A DNA stretch of 64,000 nt from Podospora bellae-mahoneyi (lineage: Eukaryota > Ascomycota > Sordariomycetes > Sordariales > Podosporaceae): positions 441,501 to 505,500 of the forward strand of contig NC_085882.1 in assembly GCF_035222275.1 (NCBI RefSeq), written 5' to 3'. Position 1 is the first letter of the stretch. Each line of letters opens with the position of its first letter. A model generated the notes under the pieces. It was not told the origin of the DNA. It made no database searches and saw nothing but the letters and a program-made list of their open reading frames with translations. Below are positions 44,892-56,040 of this stretch, one piece after another. Position numbers and translations under genes: made by a program.

Positions 44892-47229
44892 ATGGCGCCT
44901 CGACCAGCTCGACGAAGCGCGAGGGGTGTGAGGAAAAACTACAATGAGGCAAGCAGCATTGTGCTCGATGACGACGAGGAGCCGATTCAGGTCCCGGATT
45001 ACGACAGGGATATCGACGGCGACTTTGGCTCCGGATCCAACGGTGCACCTGACTTTGACGGAGACGGCCATGGCGCAGACGATGACCCCAGTAGCGATGG
45101 CGATGAGGTAGACGAGGATGGGAATCCAAGAACGACCATAGCTTCAAAGTCTCAACAAAAAGGGAAGCGGAATGCCGGTGCCGGTATGATACAGTCTCGC
45201 AAAGGTTTCCACGACATCCCCCACTACCCTTTGGAAACGCGCATCGTGACCCGCGTGTATGCCGGTCCGCTTAGACGCTATGCTCGCTATTCGGCCCTCA
45301 GAGATTCCATGTACGGTCCTGAGATCCCTCGCATCAGAGTTATTTGGGCTTTGGAAACCAAATGGAGCGCCTTCCCCGTTCTGCCTCCCAAAGCTGGCGC
45401 TTCAGAAGTCAGAGGCATCATGCCGAGCCCTTGGGTTCCGCAAGGCTTTGAGAAGAACCAGACATTAGCAGCATCAAAGTGGTATGAGGGGTACCACCTT
45501 CATTGTCCCGTTGAGGAGCTCCAGGTCTGCCATCACGTTGCCGCCCACCAGGGGGAAAGTCTGGTACCAAACGCAAATGGAGAGCTGGTGACGCTGCTGG
45601 GGCCATGGGATCGCCAGCGAGAGTTCATTCTGCCTCGGCGCGGAAGCTTGGAGATAGCAGAAAACGGTTCGCCATTTACAGAGGATGATATCGTCACAGA
45701 TGGTGAAGAAGCTCGATCGAGAGGGTGGATGATTGATGTTGGGGGCATTCCTCTGGCAATAGCTTGGGCACCTTTCTTCCTCAGGAACAACAGACAGGTC
45801 CTTGCGGTAGCTACCATCCCTTTCTCGGACCAAGATTCGTCCCTCGTCGTCGAAGAGAATTCCGGCAACCATAATGCTACTTCGGAGATCCAAGGATCTG
45901 TCCAGTTTTGGGAATTCGCTGCTGAAGAAGACAGCAGCAAGGAAGGGATGGCAACGCCTGCCAAACGACCTTCCCGTCTTCTGGGGGCAAAGTGCTTTTC
46001 GTGGGGCCGGCCCAAGCGTATGCAATTTTGTCCAGTCCCCATGGACGAGTCCGCGTCGCCTTCAACCAACGGCATTCTTGCTGTGCTGTGCAGCGATGGA
46101 AGAGTCCGCGTCATAGATTGTAAGGCGATCCATGAAGATCAAGTACCCGTTTACGGTTCGTGTTGCCCCAAATAGTTCGGTCCTAGACGAGTGCTAACCC
46201 GTTACAGCTTGTATGGAGGCACCGATGGTCACGTTTGGACAGGACAATGACTACAACGTTGAGGTTACCTGCCTAACCTGGGCTAACACGAACCGCCTCG
46301 CGCTTGGTCACAGTGATGGATCAATCACGCTGTGGTCAGTCTATCCCAAGACGCTGCTGCAGCGCCACGGTGCTCACACGACCTACGTTATCGACATCTG
46401 CTCGGCCTATCCGTCGAATCCATATCTGGTCGCCTCCGTCCCCGTGGGCGGCTGCGCGACTTTGACCGACATGTCACACCCCAGCTCCGAGTTCACCTAC
46501 TTCCCGGTTCCGGCGATTAGCTTCCAGCCCAATCTGCTCTGTTGGAATGAGTCGATGCAAGGCTTCATGGCGCTGTACCCCTCGTCCACTCCCAACACCA
46601 CCATTGCGTTTCTCCATCATCGCTTCTTCGCCCAGGCCCGCAGCATCTGCACCGGTCCCAACACGCTAACCTGTGTCTCGGTTGGCACGACGCACCCTTT
46701 TATTCTTGTCGGCTGCGCAGATGGGTCGGTCTTCGCTTGCAACGCACTGCAGAAGTTGTTTAAGCAGAAAGGGGAACCACTGAGGAAACTCAAGATCTTT
46801 GAGCATGAATACAGACCAGTCGTCGCTACTCGGAGCAGCCAGGGCAATTCCATCCGCGGTGCAGTTCGGATACTCCAGGGATACTTGCCCGAGGTCAACG
46901 ATGACCCGCGAACAGAAAAGAGAAAAGAAATGGACCGTAAGAAGAGGTTGGAGAGGGAGAAAAAGAGCAAGTACACGGCCAGCGGGAAGAAGAAGGGTAG
47001 GCCCAAGAAGAATGCTGGTCTCGAACCTGAACAGCCTGAAGAGGAGCACGACCTTGAAGGGGAGCTGCAGGAAAAGCTCGCGTCCAGGGTCGTAATCCAC
47101 GAGCCACTGACCAGAGTCACGGCCGTTGCGTGGAACCCGAATACTAACTTCAGTTGCTGGGCTGCCTGCGCCATGGCTTCCGGCATCATCAAAGTCATGG
47201 ACCTGGGCGTGGAAGACTTCAGAGCGTAA
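44892..47229 (+). CDS. WD40 protein, probable TFIIIC subunit (tau91/Tfc6-like)
   Basis: Two exons, 44892-46155 and 46208-47229, encode 761 residues. The N-terminus is basic then strongly acidic (IVLDDDEEP, DGDFGSGSNG, DDDPSSDGDEVDEDG). The middle and C-terminal halves form a beta-propeller, with blades such as ILAVLCSDGRVRVIDC, RLALGHSDGSITLWSVYP and FILVGCADGSVFACN. Between late blades is a very basic insertion with an AT-hook-like KKKGRPKKNA. This layout matches the tau91 subunit of fungal TFIIIC, which binds B-box DNA of tRNA genes with its partner tau138. Chromatin WD40 proteins are an alternative. The intron uses GTTCGT, an uncommon donor, but the phase and CTAAC branch site fit. Confidence 0.75.
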
Positions 47230-48184
47230 AGAGCTCAAGAGCCAGAGACTCGGCGAAATAACTCTCAGCATGGACCCTGCATTCGGCTCATGAAGAGCCC
47301 CTGAATTGAGGTCGGATCGACGGGATCGAGAGTTGTAGAAATCGAGAATGGCCGTGTCGCAGTCGGCGTTCAGGGGCAGTCGCAGACGGGCTACGGGGTC
47401 GGAGCCGGCGACCGGGGTGGGTTGGCCCAGATGGTTCGCTGTTCAGGTACCGGACTCGCAAGCCCCGCAAAATCCCATGCTATCGAGAGCAACCTTCCGG
47501 AACCGTTCTTGAAAGGCCGTGGATTGCCAATGAAGATCTGGCCGGTTCCAATCGAGCTCAAGTCTACAGTGGGTGTGCCTTTTTTTGACCTCATGAATGA
47601 TACTCTGGCAAGCTACGTGCTTGCTGCATTGCAACAAGCAAGCACCAGTAGCAACGGTTTGTCAGTGTCGTGCTACCCTCCACATGCACCTTTGTCTCCC
47701 AATGTAACCTCGAACTCGGGCAGTTTGAAGTTTATGCTCTCGACATTCGAGATGCCCGAGAAAACACCACACCACCACCAGGCCACGGAACAATTGTCAA
47801 ACGGCCAAACGGTTAGACGGCTTCCCGGGTAAGAGCGGGCTGTCTCTCTCTCTCTCTCTCTCGGAGGAAATACCCAAATGCCACCCTTCGGAAGGTGAAA
47901 TGGGAAATTAGTTGCATTATCAGTGCTGCCCCTGGTCTACTTCGGTTGGATGATAAGCTGTTTAGTACTTTGCTATGCAAATTAGATATGTTCAATATGC
48001 ATACTCTCTGTATGTGCCTGGTGTATGTACGCGTCCTTTTGTCTTGTGGGTCGTTCGTCGTGATGAAGTGGTATCCAGTAACATGCTTCCATCAATACCC
48101 TCAAATTTCCTTTTTCCAAAAATAGTTCTATTTTTGGCGATGTCTTCTTCTCCTCTCATGCTTGCGTCCTGAGTTGAGCCGAGA
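47230..48184. other. Intergenic, convergent
   Basis: About 950 bp between the TFIIIC-like and PAQR 3' ends. A + strand open frame (47422-47832) lacks family features and is not called. Confidence 0.45.
47843..47862 (+). repeat. (TC)10 microsatellite
   Basis: Perfect dinucleotide run of 20 bp. Confidence 0.9.
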
Positions 48185-49725
48185 TCATGAAGCACACAAT
48201 GCTCCGACACCGGTAGAATGGTGAAAGTCAAAAGCCTTTGTCATTCCGTATAAATGCGAGGCCGCGGCAAGCAAGACAAAGATGTGGAAAAGCTGATGAG
48301 AACTTCCAAAGATGTCAAACTTTCCTGGGAAGCGACGCTCTGGCAAACGAGCCTATCCCATGTCTTTTCGTCAGTCTTCAACCTCTCTTTCCCTGTCCGC
48401 ACCGATCTTGGTAACACAGGGAGTGCACCCGCAACAGGAGAATACTGACCGCATATAGGAACGCCCCAAAAATATACAACGCCCCTTGGAAGATGACCCA
48501 GTTAAGACCCATTCTTTTGTTAAGCTCGTCGTATGTGTAGAGAGTGATTAACGCATGGATAATAGGCAATACCCCTGAGAGACCCAAAGACACGAACATG
48601 AGGGCACGGTAAGGCCTCCAAGCGGGAGTGCGGAAGTGGTCGAACCACGATACCATGATGCAGCCAGAGCCTAAGAGGCAGATCTGTATCGGTTCAGTCA
48701 GCTTCTCTTCAACGTCAAAACACCAAACACCTTTCCCCCTATCCAACCGTGCCCCTTTTTCGTCCAACAAGTGTTCCCCCATCCCTTCCTTAGTTTTCCA
48801 CAGTGGCCCCTATTTTCAACGGCACCGCGCCTTTCCCCTGGCTATCTTGCGAACAACGCCACCAAAACCTCAAGCGAGAACCCTATCACAACAACTCGAG
48901 TGAGAAGCCCCAGGTCTCTAGCGAGATGGCTTCCAAAGGCTCAAGTGAGAGCGACACTGTTCCCCTCCTTATACAGATTTCCCCCATAACCTGACCAACA
49001 AGCACACACATTTCCCCTTCCATCTTTGCACAATCCCAGCCCAATTCTTCAAAACAGCACCTTCTCCTCTATCTACCTTATGTCCCCCCCGCACACGTCC
49101 TACGAAACAAAAGACCCTCAAGAAAAAACGAAGAAAAACTTACCGCTCCCAGATACACCGTCAGCTTCCCAGGCTCGCACCAAAACCCATACCACAGCGC
49201 CGGCACGTAACTCCCCACTATCAAGAAAACGATGCCGGTGTAGTCGAGCTTGTTCCCCCACTTGGCCACCTTGTCCGAGTGGTTGCTAATCGCATGGTAC
49301 GTCGCGCTCATCCCCAGGCACAAGAAGGCGCCCGCGAAAAAGCAGGAAAACACCAAGATGTCGGCCGAGGAGGCGGTGTCAAAGCGGGGGTGGATCAAGC
49401 GATACAGGTATGTGGCCAGAATGACGGAAAAGAAGGCGCCGAGGAGGTGAGACCAGATGTTGACTGATTCGTTGTGGAGGTAGAACAACGACCTGAAGGA
49501 GGCGCGGAAGGAGTACGAGGTTGGGCGGTAGCCGCGGAGGATGGAGGGGTTGTCGCGGCGCCATGGCTCAAGTTGGTCGAAGAGGAGGAGTTCGAGCCTG
49601 TGCTCGATGTCGGTGGCGGTTTGGACGATGGTTTCGGTGAGGGAGGGGCGGCGTTTGCGGAGGCCGGAGCCGGAGCCGGAGCCTGGACCGGTGGTGCCGG
49701 GATTTTGTTTGGCGGGGCCGGGCAT
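48185..49725 (-). CDS. PAQR/adiponectin-receptor-like membrane protein
   Basis: Three exons, 49725-49144, 48683-48450 and 48352-48185, give 327 residues. The signature SATYHAISNHSDKVAKWGNK and DYTGI, then PERRFPGKFDIFGSSHQLFH near the end, hold the conserved His and Asp residues that bind zinc in the seven-helix PAQR (Izh/AdipoR) family. These are ceramidase-like receptors linked to sphingolipid and zinc homeostasis in fungi. The N-terminus is Gly/Ser rich and the FYLHNESVNIWSHLLGA block is well conserved. The first intron is unusually long here at 460 bp; exons on either side join in phase into the expected VYLGA-ICLLGSGCIMVSW. The last intron has a GTCAGT donor. Confidence 0.92.
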
Positions 49726-51883
49726 GGCGGTTGAAGGGACGGCTGGTCGGCTGGCTGACTACCTACCCACTTTGGTGTGACAAGTGTTACTCTGGAGGTG
49801 CTCAGAGGCAAGAAAAGGGGCATGTAACGATATTTTGCATTTGTTGTGAGACTGGCTTCTGGGTTACCATCCGATCTTTACATGATTTTATGTCTCTGTT
49901 CATGAACATACATATCACTGTTCTGCGGGATGATGACGACGACCAGATAGACCAAGCAAGAATCCATTCCCTGCCAACAATGCTTCAAGATGGCATGGTT
50001 TGATGTGCTGTCTGGGCGTGGTTTTGTTGGGATTTCGAGTCGTTTGAAGCCTGTCCACCTGGCAGAGGTTGAACGAGATCCACAATAAATGCCGGGGCCG
50101 CCGCAAACTGGGAGGAGCCGTTTGCATGTGGGAGCAGTTGCCAGCTTCAGTGGTCTCTACCGTAATTGACCCCGCTGTTAGAAGCTGCCTGCCCGTGCAC
50201 CGCAGAGCACTAACGGGGTGTGCCATACTCCATAGGTACGTAGGGTAGGTACTCAACACCATCGATGGCCTCGACCCCCCAGGCTCCCCAAACTCAACCT
50301 CTCAGAAATTCACAATGACGCTGCCCAACTCCCTTACCCAGCAAAAGGTCCAATATTTACCAGCTACCAGCAGATTATCCCTTTACCAAAAGTCACAGTT
50401 CACAGTGCTACCATTTCCGTTCGCTTTCATTCCGCGGTTCGCTGTTCGCTTACCTGTCCTTTCCTCGAATCGCTTCCAGCAGCAAACGGATGTTCGATGC
50501 CGATCAATTGCACGGCATCACAATGAAAAGCTCTAGCCCCAACGGAGACCGATCCTCCATCCTGACCAAAACCAAATATCACGGCATTTCTCATCCTCAA
50601 CTCCCGCAGGTGCACACCAACCACCAGCTCTTCCCAAAAACTCAACGCAACGGTGTCATGTCCCTGGCATATTACCTGCAGACCCCGATAGTGAATATGG
50701 GCACACAAATGGAACCATACACTGATGAGTCGGGTCTCGCCCCAAAGCAGTGTCGTCTTCGTTTCCTGGAAACAGATTACCTCTGGCAGAGAAGCTCGGA
50801 CGTTGCTACCAGCTGTCCTTATTACACGCCACTGTCTCCAGATACCCGGATCAACGAGAACCACGGTCAACTCTATTTCTATTCTTGGACATGCCAAAAA
50901 GTTCCCTGTGGAACCCTCCCATGTGATGACCAACAACGACAAGTGTCAACTTCAGACTACCAGTCGGTTGTGGTGATGGCTTCAAAGATCGCATCGCCAA
51001 CATGCGCCAAAGTGAAAGTGCAAATGCACTCCATCTCTTTCATAAGAGCCGATGCAGTGCGGCTTAAGAACCGCAGCATTTCACATTCTCATGCCCGTTT
51101 TCCCGGCCAGCCCTTTGGTCTTGGCTATCCGATGTAACAGCTTTGAGTCAAGTCTCCTGTCTAGCGGACAACTACCGCCATCGAGCGTGCGGGCTAGGGA
51201 GTGAGAGCCAGCGTTCTCTCTGGAGGATGGGGGAGGAGAGGACTTGGAAATCACGACGGTGTCGGTCCAAAAATAGCAAGGCTCCTCCCGCAACTGTGTG
51301 TTCAGAGTCAACTCGGTTTATTGCGGCCTTGGACCGCCGATGACCCAAACTGGCTTGACTACGCTATGGATATAGGCACAATTATTCACAGTGCAACCTT
51401 ACTCTGGGGTTGTTCACTTATCGTCGTGTCTGGGCGCCTGACCGAGACTGGCCCATGGCCAAACGACGCCTGTTGACGGCCCCGGATAAATAAGCCGAAC
51501 CATATCGCCATTTGGCTCTCACCCTCGTTGCTTCATCTATTCCATATTGCTCACAGATTGTCGCCACCAAACTCACCTCCACAGCATCAACCACATCACA
51601 GCTTCGGGCGTTCCTCGCGTTGTTCTGGGAGCGGGGCCGGTGCGTCGATATCATTGCAGGCTTCTATTAATACTCTCACCGGGGGTTGTGGTGAAGATGG
51701 CGACACTGGATATGCCATGGCGAACCAGGTGACGGGCAGGGGACGGGAGAAGGCGAGGATTGTGTATATCAACACATGGGAACCACCACCTGATCCGGGC
51801 TCTTGAGATACACGACGTCAATCGTGAACCCTCAGGAGTCGACAACGATATCTCCCCCTCAAAACCAGCTCCGCCGCCACATC
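49726..51883. other. Intergenic upstream of the repeat precursor
   Basis: About 2.2 kb with the promoters of the PAQR gene and the repeat precursor. A GGATAAATAAG sequence at 51482-51493 may be a TATA element for the latter. One long frame is listed separately. Confidence 0.45.
50490..51137 (+). CDS. Doubtful orphan open reading frame
   Basis: A frame of 215 codons beginning MFDADQLHGI. No signal peptide, membrane segment, repeats or family motif is seen, and the opposite strand is also open for 170 codons. It may be chance. Confidence 0.15.
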   Translation: MFDADQLHGITMKSSSPNGDRSSILTKTKYHGISHPQLPQVHTNHQLFPKTQRNGVMSLAYYLQTPIVNMGTQMEPYTDESGLAPKQCRLRFLETDYLWQRSSDVATSCPYYTPLSPDTRINENHGQLYFYSWTCQKVPCGTLPCDDQQRQVSTSDYQSVVVMASKIASPTCAKVKVQMHSISFIRADAVRLKNRSISHSHARFPGQPFGLGYPM

Positions 51884-54800
51884 ATGGCCGGATCTGTCTT
51901 CGCCCTGTCCCTTCTCGGCCTGGGCGCCGTTCAGGCTGCTCCATCGGCCCCGACTGTGGAGACTCGGCAAATCTGGATCGGAGATGGTGGAGGCGTGTTC
52001 TGGCCCGGCCCTGATCAACCCATTGCACCCTGTCTCGAGAACGGCTCCGGCGCCCCTCAGGCTCCATGCCTCCTCCCACCTATCCCTGGTGATGTTACCC
52101 TTCCACCCGGATTCTACCTCCCTCCCAAGGACAAGAGAGACGCCGAGTCGGTCGATAAACGTCAGATTTGGATTGGCGATGGCGGATCCCAGTTCATCCC
52201 AGGACAAGGCCCTCTCAAGCCTTGCCTGGTGACGATCCCCCTCAAAGGTCAGCCGCCATGCTTGTTGGGACCAATCCTCACCGTGTCCAAGAACAAGAGA
52301 GGCGTCGAAGCCCGCCAGACACTCATCATCGGAGGCCCTCCGGGCTCTTTGAACCCTGGCAACCCAGGCCTTCCCGGGGGTGGCATGCCCGTCTGCCTGC
52401 CGTCTGTGCCGCTTGACCAGCAGCCTCCATGCATGCTTCCGCCCATCAGCGGCGGCGGCGGCGGGCTCATCCTGCCTCCCAACTGGCCTGCCCCGAGTTT
52501 CCCGCCCAAAGAGAAGCGGGAAGCCGAGGCCCCTAAGCCACCCAAGCTTACCCTCCCGCCTGACTATGCGACCAACACCAAGCAGGTGATTGTGCGACTG
52601 GAGGCCCGCCTCGTTGCCTTGCAGAATAAAAAGTACAAGACCAAGCAGGACATCGAGTTGATCAAGGATCTCAAGGAGGCTCTGCTCTATTTGGCCGGCA
52701 TCACCAACATCTCAGCACCCCCTGGAACCGGTACTTCTTTTACCCCAGGAAAGCGCAGCGAGGACGTCTTCCAGCTCCTGCCCCCCGACTACATCACCAA
52801 CACCAAGAAGGTCATCGAGACGCTGCAGAGGGAGCTGATCGTCCTGCAGAACAAGAGGCGCAAGACCAAGGATGACATCGCCAAAATCCAGGCTATCAAG
52901 GATGCGCTTCTCTACCTGGCCGGCATTACTCACATTTCAGCCCCCCCCGGGTCTGGCAGCACCTTCACTCCCGGGAAGCGTGATACCTTCAAGCTCCCCC
53001 CTGACGCCACGACCAACCCCAAGAGGGTGATCGAACAGCTGGAGAAGGAGCTGATCGCCTTGCAGAACAAGAGGCACAAGACCAAGGAGGATCTCCAGCT
53101 CATCGATGATTACAAGGCAGCTCTCCTCTATCTGGCTGGCATCACCAATATCTCGGCCCCCCCTGGATCCGGGAGCACCTTCACTCCCGGCAAACGTGAT
53201 GTCTTCAAGCTTCCCCCCGATGCTACCACCAACCCCAAGCGCGTCATTCAACAGCTTGAGACAGAGTTGATCGCCTTGCAGAACAAGCCGAACAAGACCA
53301 AGGCCGACTACGAACTCATCGCCGACTACAAGGCCGCACTTCTTTACTTGGCCGGCATCACCAACATCTCGGCGCCCCCCGGGTCAGGCTCCACTTTTAC
53401 CCCTGGCAAGCGTGATGCCGTGTTCAAGCTTCCCCCTGATGCTGCCACGAACCCCAAGAAGTTCATTGTGCAGATCGAGAAGGACCTTGTGCTTCTCCAG
53501 AACAAGAAGGACAAGTCCAAGGCGGACCACGAGCTTATTGCTGCCTACAAGGCTGCCCTCCAGTACTTGGCCGGGATCACCAACATCTCGGCCCCCCCTG
53601 GGACTGGAACGAGCTTCACCCCGGGCAAGCGCGACGTGATCTTCAAGCTCCCGCCTGATGCTGCTACCAACCCCAAGAAGTTCATTGTTCAAATTGAGAA
53701 GGACTTGGTGGTCCTGCAGAACAAGAAGAACAAGACCAAGGAGGATTACCAACTGATTGCTGCTTACAAGGCTGCTCTTAAGCACCTTGCCGGCATCACC
53801 AACATTTCCGCGCCGCCTGGGTCAGAGACTTCTTTCACTCCCGGCAAGCGCTCGCCTGTGGTTGATGTCAATGCCGTTGGCGCTTATGAGAAGCTTTGCC
53901 CCAACATCAAGGGTGCTCAGGATGCCCTCCAACAGATGCTGCTCAAGGACCAACTCACTGCCGAAGAGATGGTTGTCGTCCGGGCGCTTATCAACTTCCT
54001 CAGGGGATGCGGCGTTGAGCCCGGCGAGGGTCCCAGTTATGGCCCTATCTTGACGGTTCCAAAGCGCAACACCCCGGTGCTCTCTGCCGAGTTCGACCTT
54101 GCCGGTCTCGAAGAGGCCTACAAGGAGCTTCTCACCACGGCACAGCTCGCTACTGCTGCCGGCCAGCCCTCCTTCGCCAACTGGATTACTCTCTCCACCA
54201 TTGCTGACATCCTCGAGCTGTATGGCGTGAAGGTCGACCGCTCCCTTCACGTTCTCACCCCTCTGCCGAAGCGCCAAGCCGACAGCATCACCATTGGTGG
54301 CCGGACCTGCAAGGTGATTGACATTCTTGGCCTCCGCGCTGCCCTTGCGGCTCTCCAGATTGCCTACGGTGAGGACGTCACCAAAGCTCCCACCACCATC
54401 CTCCTCATTCAGCAAGTCATTGTCACCGCGCTTCAACTCTGCGGCCAGTCAGTTCCAGGCTGGACCGTCATCGTCCCTGGCAATCCCGTCCCTGGTGGTC
54501 CCATTGTTCCCCAGCCCACTGTCCCCGGCGGACCTTTGGTTCCCGAGCCAAACGTCCCCGGGTCGCCTGTCGTTCCCCAGCCCACAATCCCCGGTGGTCC
54601 TTTGGTTCCTGAGCCATACGTCCCCGGCGCGCCCATTGTCCCTCAGCCTACCATTCCGGGTGGTCCACTCAAGCCTTCGGACAAGAGGCAGGCTCCTGGT
54701 CTGAGCAACGCAACAGAACTTCTTGCTGCGCTCAACATCCTCGAAAAGGCATACGGCACATATGGCAGCGGGACAATCCCGGTGCCTGTTTGGTTGATCA

Positions 54801-54901
54801 TGGTGAATTTGGTGACGATTCTGCAGACGATTCCGGGAACGGTGGTGCCCGGGTGGCCAGTCTTGGGACAGGGTAGCGTTGTTTTGACTCCGTCTCCTTA
54901 A
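51884..54901 (+). CDS. Secreted Kex2-processed repeat precursor
   Basis: Intronless, 1005 residues. A signal peptide (MAGSVFALSLLGLGAVQA) starts the protein. Kex2-type KR sites lie at residues 84-85, 92-93, 138-139, 211-212, 290-291, 365-366, 437-438, 509-510, 582-583, 655-656, 727-728, 796-797 and 934-935. Residues 29-212 hold three two-Cys modules, each starting with Gln after V-[ED]-x-R. Residues 213-656 hold six modules of about 72-79 residues with the pattern helix, LQNKxxK[TS]K, helix, YLAGIT, ISAPPG, FTPGKR. Residues 657-1005 hold four divergent helical modules and a Val/Pro-rich linker (about 865-930). EKREAEAP at 210-217 resembles yeast alpha-factor processing by Kex2 and then a dipeptidyl aminopeptidase. 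The likely fate is cleavage in the Golgi and release of several peptides. Function is unknown; signalling, wall-surface and RiPP roles are all possible, and no RiPP tailoring gene is visible nearby. Confidence 0.88.
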   Translation: MAGSVFALSLLGLGAVQAAPSAPTVETRQIWIGDGGGVFWPGPDQPIAPCLENGSGAPQAPCLLPPIPGDVTLPPGFYLPPKDKRDAESVDKRQIWIGDGGSQFIPGQGPLKPCLVTIPLKGQPPCLLGPILTVSKNKRGVEARQTLIIGGPPGSLNPGNPGLPGGGMPVCLPSVPLDQQPPCMLPPISGGGGGLILPPNWPAPSFPPKEKREAEAPKPPKLTLPPDYATNTKQVIVRLEARLVALQNKKYKTKQDIELIKDLKEALLYLAGITNISAPPGTGTSFTPGKRSEDVFQLLPPDYITNTKKVIETLQRELIVLQNKRRKTKDDIAKIQAIKDALLYLAGITHISAPPGSGSTFTPGKRDTFKLPPDATTNPKRVIEQLEKELIALQNKRHKTKEDLQLIDDYKAALLYLAGITNISAPPGSGSTFTPGKRDVFKLPPDATTNPKRVIQQLETELIALQNKPNKTKADYELIADYKAALLYLAGITNISAPPGSGSTFTPGKRDAVFKLPPDAATNPKKFIVQIEKDLVLLQNKKDKSKADHELIAAYKAALQYLAGITNISAPPGTGTSFTPGKRDVIFKLPPDAATNPKKFIVQIEKDLVVLQNKKNKTKEDYQLIAAYKAALKHLAGITNISAPPGSETSFTPGKRSPVVDVNAVGAYEKLCPNIKGAQDALQQMLLKDQLTAEEMVVVRALINFLRGCGVEPGEGPSYGPILTVPKRNTPVLSAEFDLAGLEEAYKELLTTAQLATAAGQPSFANWITLSTIADILELYGVKVDRSLHVLTPLPKRQADSITIGGRTCKVIDILGLRAALAALQIAYGEDVTKAPTTILLIQQVIVTALQLCGQSVPGWTVIVPGNPVPGGPIVPQPTVPGGPLVPEPNVPGSPVVPQPTIPGGPLVPEPYVPGAPIVPQPTIPGGPLKPSDKRQAPGLSNATELLAALNILEKAYGTYGSGTIPVPVWLIMVNLVTILQTIPGTVVPGWPVLGQGSVVLTPSP
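52520..53851 (+). repeat. Six in-frame tandem coding repeats of about 216-237 bp
   Basis: Units span residues 213-291, 292-366, 367-438, 439-510, 511-583 and 584-656. Units 3 and 4, and units 5 and 6, are the most alike, suggesting recent pairwise duplications. Each ends in the conserved FTPGKR. Confidence 0.92.
54476..54675 (+). repeat. About three copies of a 22-residue Val/Pro-rich coding repeat
   Basis: PGGPIVPQPTVPGGPLVPEP and variants recur three times, encoding an extended linker just before the last KR module. Confidence 0.85.
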
Positions 54902-56040
54902 GTGGTATCGGGGTTGGGAGTGTTATATGATATCCAGAGAAGAGGGCGGCGAGACAAAAAGGGGGCCTGATTCAGCGATGGGTCGGGTTTGCGGGTGGTG
55001 CTACAATCCCCTTTTCGAAGTCTTTTTATTTATTTTCTTTTACTTTGTTCTAGTCAAGTTCGAGGTGTATCCCTATTTTTCCTTGACACACGCGCGTAAT
55101 CTTTTTCGCGTCTGGTCTTCCCTGTTCTTTTTAGGCTTGATTGACTCCTTTTTTGTCTTTTGACCTGGTCTTTCCAGTCCAGGTACCATCTGTTCGTGAC
55201 TGTGCTCTCAAGGTGCTGGTTGAGCTTATAGCTCCATACCATTGATACAGGGCTTTGCTTGCCATCAGTGATATGCCTTTTAGATCATGATACATTCCAC
55301 GTGAACCACCTGATCTCTTCCGTCTCATCACGCATGGTTTACTTGCATGCCCGGTTCAACAGCGTCAGCATCGGATAGTTACAGTAGCTCGCCCGCCATG
55401 AGACAGCACTGATCAAGTGGAACACATGTCAAATCCTTTCATCTCAACCCTTGTCGCCGTCTTACTTACTCATATGAGAACCTAATCTTCATATTTTCAC
55501 ATAAGAATACTACGATCTCCCGTCGCAACAATAACAACCTCCCAATAACGACTAGAAACTTCTCTCCGCGTTACGCCCATCGCCTCTAAACCTCCTGCCA
55601 TCAAGCTCCCGACGTCATTCCCCCCTAATCGCTTGAGATCCTATCGTGGCAATTTCCTCCGGGGATCCTCTCAACGGCTGGGTCCAAGGCTGACAGGTAT
55701 ATACTTCTGACACGTCCCCTCCTCACAGATGCCGTGGTCTAATATCGTCACTCCACGCCGTTAGAATGGGTCGACAGCGTGAAACTCGATACTTCTGTCA
55801 AGGGCTCAAGCTACCGAGCGACGAACTCCCACATGACATTACCATCAGCCAGCCGTGGCTTAAAATGGGTTGAGGGGGAAGATTGACTCGTCCGTTTATC
55901 GGGATTCCCTACAGGCCGTCGCTGAATCTACGTTGGTGTGCTTCTACGCGTAGGGCTCGTATCGTCTCAGCCACAGAGGACTCGCGAGGACTTCGGATGC
56001 AGGCTTTATGCTTCTCACGACTGGGACCTATTCACAATTC

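Noticed and set aside
47422-47832. 136-codon + strand frame downstream of the TFIIIC-like gene
   Set aside because: No homology features; lies in the convergent 3' region.
53822-54436. 204-codon open frame on the - strand inside the repeat precursor
   Set aside because: It is a shadow of the + strand gene; it lies opposite strongly biased codons and has no signal or motif.
51884-54901. Interpretation as a ustiloxin-type RiPP cluster
   Set aside because: Modules are about 72 residues, not short cores, and no DUF3328, tyrosinase or peptide-modifying gene is visible in the window.
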